Shown here piece after piece: positions 57,273 through 64,000 of a stretch of DNA of 64,000 nucleotides. Source of the stretch: Floccularia luteovirens (Eukaryota; Basidiomycota; Agaricomycetes; Agaricales; Squamanitaceae); NCBI GenBank assembly GCA_009739215.1, contig VSJF01000001.1, positions 620,001 to 684,000 of the forward strand. The letters run 5' to 3'. The notes under the pieces are model-generated. The model did not search any database, had not been told where the DNA came from, and was given only the letters and a program-made list of their open reading frames with translations. The position numbers and the translations under genes were made by a program. Position 1 is the stretch's first letter. Each line of letters begins with the position of its first letter.

Positions 57273-58711
57273 CTATTTGAATCCACCCCAAATATCACCA
57301 AAAGCATCATCTTTCTTTTGGGTAGTTAAAGAACTGAAAGGATCCTGATTTGTAGTTGTAGTTGTAGTTGTAGTTGTGCTGCTACCCCATATATCAGCCG
57401 TGTTCAAATTTAACATTCCTGGTGGTTGCTGCTGGCTAGGTATTGAGTTATTTGCCCAAAGATTTCCTGGAGTTTGGGCACTTGGTACTCCACTCCAACC
57501 AGAGCTAACTCCCCACTGTCCAGCACCACTATTGCCTAGCATACTAGTTTGGTGGAATTGTTGCTGCTGTTGCATCATAGGCTGCTGGGATTGCGTGAGC
57601 CATGGTGACGCCGATGAATTGACGGCAGCAAACTGGTTAATAGGAGCAGGTGCAGGTGCTGTGGCTGCAAAAGCATTGGGAGTGGGAGTGGAAAATAGAG
57701 ACAAGATATCTTGTTTGACATCTTTCTTAGGTGGGGTAGAGGATCTTGTAGTTGAGTTTTGCGCAGGACCATGAAAGTCAAGGCTGAACAGGTCATTCTC
57801 CGGTGCTTTTCCAGGTACGGGAGGTGAAGATGGCTGAACAGGTGCAGCTGCTGCTCCAGTAGCTGATCTAGCATTAGGATTCGACATGTTGGAGAGATTG
57901 GCAGAAAGAAGCTGATGTGTTTGGAGGTGACGAGGCCCACTCGTCCTACTGGAGATACTATCGCTTACAGCGTGAGTTGGCCGGGAGGCCGTAGATGCGA
58001 CGCTAGGCTGTCTCTGTTGCTGTTGTTGCTGTTGCTGCTGCGGGTGCTCCGAAATCGTTGCTGCGGAGGATGTGGTTGAACCACTATCCAAAGTAGACGG
58101 ATCTGACGGTGGAGGTCCGTCAAGTGCCCATCGACGAGATTCATACTTGGATCGTATGAATGATTCCATTTTACTAATAATATAACACGTTAGACAGATT
58201 CTGAATGAATAAAACATAAAGAACATACTGTTCGGGTGGGATATGTCCTGGCTTCAGGTGTGCTTCCCAATACAAATTTGCGAGATGGTTACCCCATTTC
58301 TGGATCGTCTGAAATTACAGTACTTTGGTCAGATAGTAGAGTGCAGAATGTTCTTCATAACACACCTCCATCTGCTCGGGTGTCCAAACATCTAGATCCA
58401 CAGATTTCACTTTACTGATATGGGTTCCCATCCCACGATGAATGCCTGAACAACGTATACACAGGAAAACGCCACTGAAGCAAGCCTTAGACCACGTATA
58501 ACACGCATAAAGCAAGACTTACATGTTCCATGATGCCCATCTTGGGTCTTATAAACAAAGTCGCATTAGAACTCGACTAGAGATGACTAGATCATTGACA
58601 CAACCCACCATTACGTTTGCAATCAGCGCAAGTCTTATTATCAGGTCGCTTTACGAGTTCTCGTAGTGTTTTTGTGAATTTGTCAGTAACAGATTTGTCT
58701 TGTCGAGTCAT
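57273..58711 (-). CDS. ArfGAP, AGE2/SMAP type
   Basis: Exons 58711-58609, 58547-58523, 58474-58366, 58308-58229, 58173-57273; 405 aa. The ArfGAP zinc finger is canonical: C28-x2-C31-x16-C48-x2-C51 ([24 protein letters not shown]), followed by [20 protein letters not shown] with the catalytic arginine R56. The domain continues [20 protein letters not shown] and [12 protein letters not shown] to about residue 130. The rest is low-complexity: a polyQ run, [21 protein letters not shown], a run of ten Thr and the end FGDIWGGFK. GTPase activation of Arf at trans-Golgi/endosomes is the known role of AGE2/SMAP proteins. The short second exon (25 bp) codes the tip of the zinc finger. Confidence 0.9.
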
Positions 58712-59516
58712 GGTGGGCCGAGTTGTAGAGCAAGGAAAGAAGAAAGTTGTAGTTTTAAGGTGGATGCCTCAATGTACACATGTGTATTGCGGCGTGACTG
58801 ATTATCGCAACTTCGCTTAATTAGTTTGCTATGCTTCAACAAACGCTATATTAACTGCCCGTCGGTATGGTACAAAGAGTACATATTGTAGGAAACCCAT
58901 GTCTCAGAAAAAATATTTGCAAGCAAAGCAGGTGACGGTTCTGCAAAGTCAAGTCGGGTTGTCTTCATGCAACCCTAAATTCGCACAAAAGAATAATCCC
59001 ACCCCGACTAGAAAAATTGAATGTTACCCCAATTGACGTGAAAACAGACTTCATCTCAATTCAAACCATGAGAGGCGAAACGAATGGACGCTGAGTAATG
59101 ATTGTGTGCGAAGGATTGTTTGCATGGAATTGCATGGTTTAAATGTCCGTCCAAGTCATTTTTTCATACGAAAGAGATAAGTAGTACGACTGTAGAAATC
59201 GCAAGCACGCGTAAAGCATGGTTTTGTATACAGTCAGTCAGAAGAAGTCAATGTCACTAGCTAACACCCGTGCAGGAATGTTACACGAAAGGGGGTTAGG
59301 GTATATTGTGGTTTAACTGATTGCTGGAATGGGGATAATGCTCTGTTCCGGAAATTGGTGGGGGTTGTGATACGGTATACAGTATAGGGATATCTTGCGT
59401 GATGCTCGATGGAACATTAGATCAGACAGGACGTTTGCCGTGTACTTGTGATGGGTGTATAAGCTTGTTAAAAGAGGTCGTAAACGGCAAAATCAGAGTT
59501 TGTTGTCAAATAAACC
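58712..59516. other. Intergenic region between BNI4-like gene and ArfGAP
   Basis: 805 bp with no supported gene: ArfGAP promoter next to 58711 and the BNI4-like 3' UTR near 59516. Confidence 0.5.
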
Positions 59517-62500
59517 TCAAACGAAGAATTGAGTACTAAGGAACATTAGAAACTTCAATTGCATTATAAGAGGAGGGACAACATACTGGATCCGGCTAGC
59601 AGCATGCACTTCCATCTCTTCCATTTTGTAGGAATTGAGCTCCTCCTTGATTCTCTGCGCCAACGCAGGGGTCAAGCGACTCCACGTTGCTGGCTCACTT
59701 CTTCTGTCGTAAACTGAAGACGAGAAAGTATCATAAACCGACAAATTACTGTCGAATGTCAGTCGCTTATTTGGTGCAGTGGCAGACCTGTGAGGCAAAC
59801 TTGGCATAGAGGTCATGATGGTGGACAGAGTAGGAGCAGATGAGTTCAAATTAGGATGTTGGAAAATAGATGTTGGTCTTTCTGTATGATGTGTGTTTTG
59901 ATTGTGTGAAGTCTGTGTGGGGGTATCGGGTAATTCCTTTGGCAATAGTGAACCTTCCGTCTGTCGCGGTGATGATTCGAAAGGGAGAGGAGGAAGAGAA
60001 GGAGCAAAGATATTTGCGGCCGTGCTATGCGAAGATGAATGCGAAGGATGCCTATGGAGGCCGTCGATATGATCGGGATCAGGGGATGGTATACGTGCCA
60101 ATGGACCCAACTCTGATGGGACGGGAGGTGAAGTGTACGAATTAGAGCGCACACGATTTGGGTTAGGCTGTTCAACCAGGAAAGATTGCTGGTCATAAGT
60201 TCCTGCATCTGCAAAATAATGTAAAAAGTATGAGCTTCCTTATCCAAGCGATCCACAGAGTTGAGAAACCAACATTTCAGGATACCTCTCATCGGTCTTT
60301 TAGCCTTTTCAACACTTCTCCTGATATCTACAGCCCACGGTTCCACTTCATCCTGCGAGGGGCGGCCGTTGAGGCCTTCATCATCCAAACTAGTCCGCTC
60401 CATTCCGACCCTTATGGTCATGTCTTCATCCCCTTCACCATCTACATCCCAGTCATCTTCCTCGTCCCATCCGTCCTGTAAGCTATCCCCAGTTGGCTGG
60501 GTCGACGGATGGCCGTCGTCGCTTTCTTCATCGTCATCCTCAACGAAGACGCGCATCCCGTCCTCATTGACCCTCACGCCTCCTCCCATACCCTTAACTG
60601 GTGACGCCGATCCTTGCCTTGTCGTCGTATTTTTGTCCCAAGCAGGGACTCCTGCACCGTTTAAACCTGCGTTTGCATCGCTTGAGATAGCAGCAGCACT
60701 GGCAGCTTGAGATTCCTGTTGTGCTTTCGCCCTTGCGGCAGCTTCGGCATTGCTTTTGAGTGTATGCTGTCTTGCCAAGGTAGCTGCAGGACTTAAGCCA
60801 TTCAAGTCACCTCCAGCGTTCCAGTCGCCAGAGCTACTTCTATCCAATTCAGCTGTGACATGGGACACACTAGCCACACTGGCCTCTGCTTTTGCGGACT
60901 TTTTATCCTTATCTTTCTTTTTTCCCTTCCCCTCCCCATTCTTATCCTTGTCTTTATCTTTGAACAGAGAAGTGATTCCCGCTAATGAGTTTCTCCTTGC
61001 TAATTTGCCCATGGATCCAAGTTTCCTTATCATTACGCTTGCACTACTGACAGTTGATGAGAGTGAGATGTTGTCGGTACTTGCGTTGAGCCGTGAGTTG
61101 AATAGTGAAGCCGCACGGCCCTTCTTTTTGGGAGGGACAATAGATGAAGAAACCGTATAATCGGTCCCGCTGTCGGGGCTACGGGCGTCACCAGAGATGC
61201 TTGGTTTGCCGATAGCTGGGTTAATGGTGATTGGCATCTTTTCTTTGGCTTTATCGGTATTGACATTCCTGTTCAATTTTGAAGCTTTGATAGATTCCTC
61301 GTCATCGTCAGCTTCTTCTTGCAGAGTTTGGCTAGCGTTGAATGACAAAGCACGACGCAAACGTCCTTTGAGGCCGCCACTACGATGTCCACCTGAATTA
61401 GGAGTTGTCTCCATCATCGCAGCAAGATCGCTGTCGTCTTTAGACATCCGCCTGTCCGATGCAGTAAAATTCCCCTGTGATAACGGAGACGGACGCGCCG
61501 GACGAGGATTGGCCAGAACAACAGTGGTAGAAACCCCAGAAGAAGCTGATGAGGTAGCTGTTGTCGGAAGAGATGGCGAAAGACCTGAGGGACGAGATGA
61601 GGTTGTTGATGCTGAAGAAGACGATGAAGAATTGCGGTGGTGGGGAATTCGCATCGAATTTTGGTTAGCAGACGTGGACGAAGACGCGGAAGTTGGTGAA
61701 CTTCTGGCAGAGCTCGGGGAGGAGGCCACTGGCGATATATTACTTCGGCCGCGTACACTCCCGTTAGCGGTTGAAGCGTTCTGGGTACTATGCCCACTTT
61801 GGTTACTATTTGTTCGCTGACGTTGGCTACTCGAGGAGTTAACCGAAGACGTTGATGCAGCAGCGTCTGAACGAGTATAAGGTGGATGAGGAGTATTTCC
61901 AGGCACATTCCGTCTATCGCTTGTATCCGAAGGTTGTTGGTGTTGACGAGCCGGCCTTCGATAAGGATGATAACCTGGATACTGACCACCTTGTGGTACT
62001 TGTGGCTGGTGATCACCTGCGGCACCTCTGTGAACATGAGGAGGTGGTGTACCGCTAGGGAAAGGATTGAACACTGCAGGGATTTGGCCTTGAGAGAAAT
62101 AGTCATTTGATCCAGAAGTTATCGAGCCGCTTCGCTGTGAGGTGTGATGTTGAGGTGTCATTTGTGAATAACCATGTTGAGCATTGAACATCATTTGCTG
62201 GTAAGCCCACTGTGCCAATTGAGCATTAGCAGCGGGATCAAAATATGGGGGCTGAGTAGAGATTGGGGAGATTGGAGAAGGATAAGCCTGGTTGGACTGT
62301 TGTCCATGATTTTGATAAAAGGAAGGATAAAAAGGTGCAGCAGCAATTGAAGGTGTCCAGCTTCCTTGCGGTTGCTGCTGAACGGGATAAGGGTATCCAG
62401 GTTGTTGTTGGTGTTGTTGTTGTTGCTGTGACATTCCCAACTGTTGCTGAAGATGCTGCGGATGATGGGTCGGGGGTGTAGCTGCATGCTCGTTAGCAGG

Positions 62501-62587
62501 TGATGAACGTTGTCGTGGATTAGAAGGTAGTTCCATTGTTGGATCTCTAGAAGGGTAAAGCCAGTCCGGAGGAGCGAGAACAGCCAT
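59517..62587 (-). CDS. BNI4-like protein phosphatase 1 targeting protein
   Basis: Exons 62587-60286, 60208-59587, 59535-59517; 980 aa. Mostly low-complexity: Gln-rich N-terminus (MSQQQQQHQQQPGYPYPVQQ), long Ser/Thr blocks, a basic patch GLKGRLRRALSF, a Lys/Asp run (KDKDKDKNGEGKGKKKDKDK) and an acidic block DGWDEEDDWDVDGEGDED. The conserved part is the C-terminus: SRLTPALAQRIKEELNSYKM then EEMEVHAASRIHTQFFV, with HTQFFV completed by a 19-bp last exon. This C-terminal signature is what I know from yeast BNI4, which tethers PP1 (Glc7) and chitin synthase at the bud neck. Start chosen at MAVLAPPDWLYPSRDP; the open frame extends upstream but looks like UTR with a possible gtatgt donor near 62685. 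Function by homology only. Confidence 0.7.
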
Positions 62588-62926
62588 GGACTTGCTGGAC
62601 GAAAGCCAGCCGAATATTTGTACGCGCTCTGTCAGACGTGGAACTTGGTCATGCCAAAGACAAGAGGAGAGAACAAAGATACATACTGCCGTGCAGGTAA
62701 ATGAACAAAACACGGCGAAGTAGCGAGCCTTGCTGTGTTTCGCAAGTAAGGACGGCTGGAGCGCCGAGGGAGATGGGGGAAGAGAGGCTAGAGGATGCTG
62801 GCAACAGCGACGAAAGACAAATCTGTTGCAATCACGAAGCCACAATCAAAATAAATTCAAGCACTCCCACGTGAGCAACGTTGCATTTTCTGCATCAATG
62901 TACTTAAATTTTATTTATCAACACAA
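62588..62926. promoter_or_regulatory. 5' region of the BNI4-like gene
   Basis: 339 bp between the BNI4-like start and the stop of the peptidase gene, both minus strand. It includes a possible 5' UTR intron donor (gtatgt near 62685). No other gene seen. Confidence 0.4.
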
Positions 62927-64000
62927 CTACATACTACTTGCTTCATCAGCATTCAAGATAAGTAGTGTAAAGAATCGTATCATCTCCAAAAATGAGTCCA
63001 CGTAGATAGCTGCAAACTTTCAGTAATGAGTGCTACAGAACGGGAATCAACTCACATTCATTGACAGTATGGACCTTTCCCAACCCTTCAATGTACTTTC
63101 CGTTGCCGTGACCATACCTAAAGATGTGTTCTGAGAGCCGCCAATAATGTTTCGTATCTGTATTCATCGTTAGAGGTCAAACCTCAAAGTTACAATCAAA
63201 GTACTCACCCGTGTTTCCAGTCATCATGCTGGGAGAAACAATGATGTTGTCAGAACCATCTAGCGAACGATGTGTGTTGTAGGCTGCCTTGATCGTTCCA
63301 GACAAAAGGGCAAAAGGTGCAGCATCTTTTCCAGTGGGTGTGACTGGCTCTGGCTCACGAGATTCACCAGTAATATCTAAGACCAGCGATCCTTTTGAAG
63401 GTGCACCAGGAGTCGACAGTTCCTGACCAAACGCTGTGAAAGTCAGGTTGAACTGTTGCGCAAGTGGTTCAGCCAACTTGACGCTATGGTTCCGTGTTTC
63501 ATCCAGGGAACTACAAGTCATGTCAAACTTTTGTATGGGGCTGACGCAAGAGATAGCGTCTGTTTACCTATGCACAGCAATCCGGTGATTAACAACAGCA
63601 TATGCCTGTTCTGGAAGGGCATTTGACTTGACACCTCCATGAATTATATACGCAGTCACTGAAAGAACTTCAAGGGGCTTGTCACCAAGGACATATTTTT
63701 CCAACTTTTTCAATGCCCTATCTGATTGAGGGGCATGTTTGATGACTTTTCTGAGACCTTCGTCAAGGCTATCCGAATGAGCACCGAAGCATTGCAACAT
63801 CTCAAAAACAGGGTCTGTGCGTTTCTATTTATGAAATTCAATTAGACAAGAGATCGGTAGGTGGGAGAACCACAGACCAGTTCCATCTTGAAGGGATTCG
63901 CTTCATATCCAACCAATAAAGCAGAGTATACCAATGCTCTGGTGTACAAGATTAGACTGGTAAAACGGATATTAAGCATGGATTGAACTCACCGTATGAG
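62927..64000 (-). CDS. Carboxypeptidase S-type M20 metallopeptidase, 3' part
   Basis: Exons from the right edge: 64000-63993, 63938-63878, 63824-63568, 63510-63209, 63157-63056, 63009-62927; the 5' half with the catalytic His/Asp/Glu lies outside. Seen: ALVYSALLVGYEANPFKMEL, GGVKSNALPEQAYAVVNHRI (dimerisation-domain start), then SPSMMTGNTDTKHYWRLSEH with IFRYGHG, KVHTVNESIYVDSFLEMIRF and a short tail. NTDTKHY and the HTVNE box are the late metal-site and active-site motifs of CPS1/Gly-X carboxypeptidases, vacuolar enzymes that release C-terminal residues from peptides. The last intron must split the codon after HTVNE. Same strand as, and 339 bp upstream of, the BNI4-like gene. Confidence 0.9.

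Noticed and set aside
57376..57774. Plus-strand ORF opposite the ArfGAP tail
   Set aside because: Antisense of the Gln/Pro/Ala-rich tail, with Cys/Trp-rich composition typical of such shadows.
60230..62110. Long plus-strand ORFs opposite the BNI4-like gene (for example 61197-61820)
   Set aside because: Antisense shadows of a Ser/Pro-rich frame; no introns or conserved motifs, while the minus strand has consistent splicing and a recognised C-terminus.

Overview
The window looks like nuclear DNA of a mushroom-forming basidiomycete (Agaricomycetes). The evidence is: genes split by many 45-60 bp GT-AG introns, typical fungal housekeeping proteins, Ty1/copia and chromodomain Ty3/gypsy elements, a Plavaka-type CACTA relic, and two uncharacterised gene families that I know from mushroom genomes. 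The species cannot be named from this sequence.

There are two compartments with a sharp border near 40.6-41.1 kb. Positions 1-40.6 kb are an AT-rich graveyard of transposable elements. At least nine LTR families occur; I label them A to I, plus one related copy, L. Most copies are solo LTRs, and many have 5-bp target duplications that can be read directly. They are stacked inside one another, inside copia and gypsy polyproteins, and inside relics of two host-like genes (13.3-19.5 kb, minus strand). A Plavaka transposase relic (21.7-23.5 kb), foldback and tandem repeats, a copia truncated after its protease (24.4-26.3 kb) and a degenerate chromovirus (34.5-40.4 kb) fill most of the rest. The most complete and unusual element is a 5.74 kb minus-strand unit at 27309-33052. 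It has two 303-bp LTRs, a matching TATAG duplication, a half-tRNA primer site and a gag, but no recognisable pol, and it has inserted into what looks like an older copy of its own internal region.

Positions 41.1-64 kb are a compact gene block. In order: a DBF2/Sid2-type NDR kinase (+), a hypothetical protein (-), a short protein with a mitochondrial-type presequence (-) divergent from RNA polymerase I subunit RPA12 (+), an OST5-like oligosaccharyltransferase subunit (-) divergent from YOP1 (+), two tandem UNC93-like major facilitator proteins (+), a leukotriene A4 hydrolase-type aminopeptidase (+) convergent with an AGE2/SMAP-type ArfGAP (-), a BNI4-like protein (-), and the 3' part of a carboxypeptidase S-type M20 peptidase (-). 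For the identified genes the exon joins were worked out by hand; where the whole gene is in the window, exon lengths sum to a multiple of three. The genes are unrelated housekeeping functions (mitotic exit and septation, rRNA synthesis, N-glycosylation, ER shaping, vesicle traffic, proteolysis), not a pathway cluster. No tRNA, rRNA or CRISPR was recognised.
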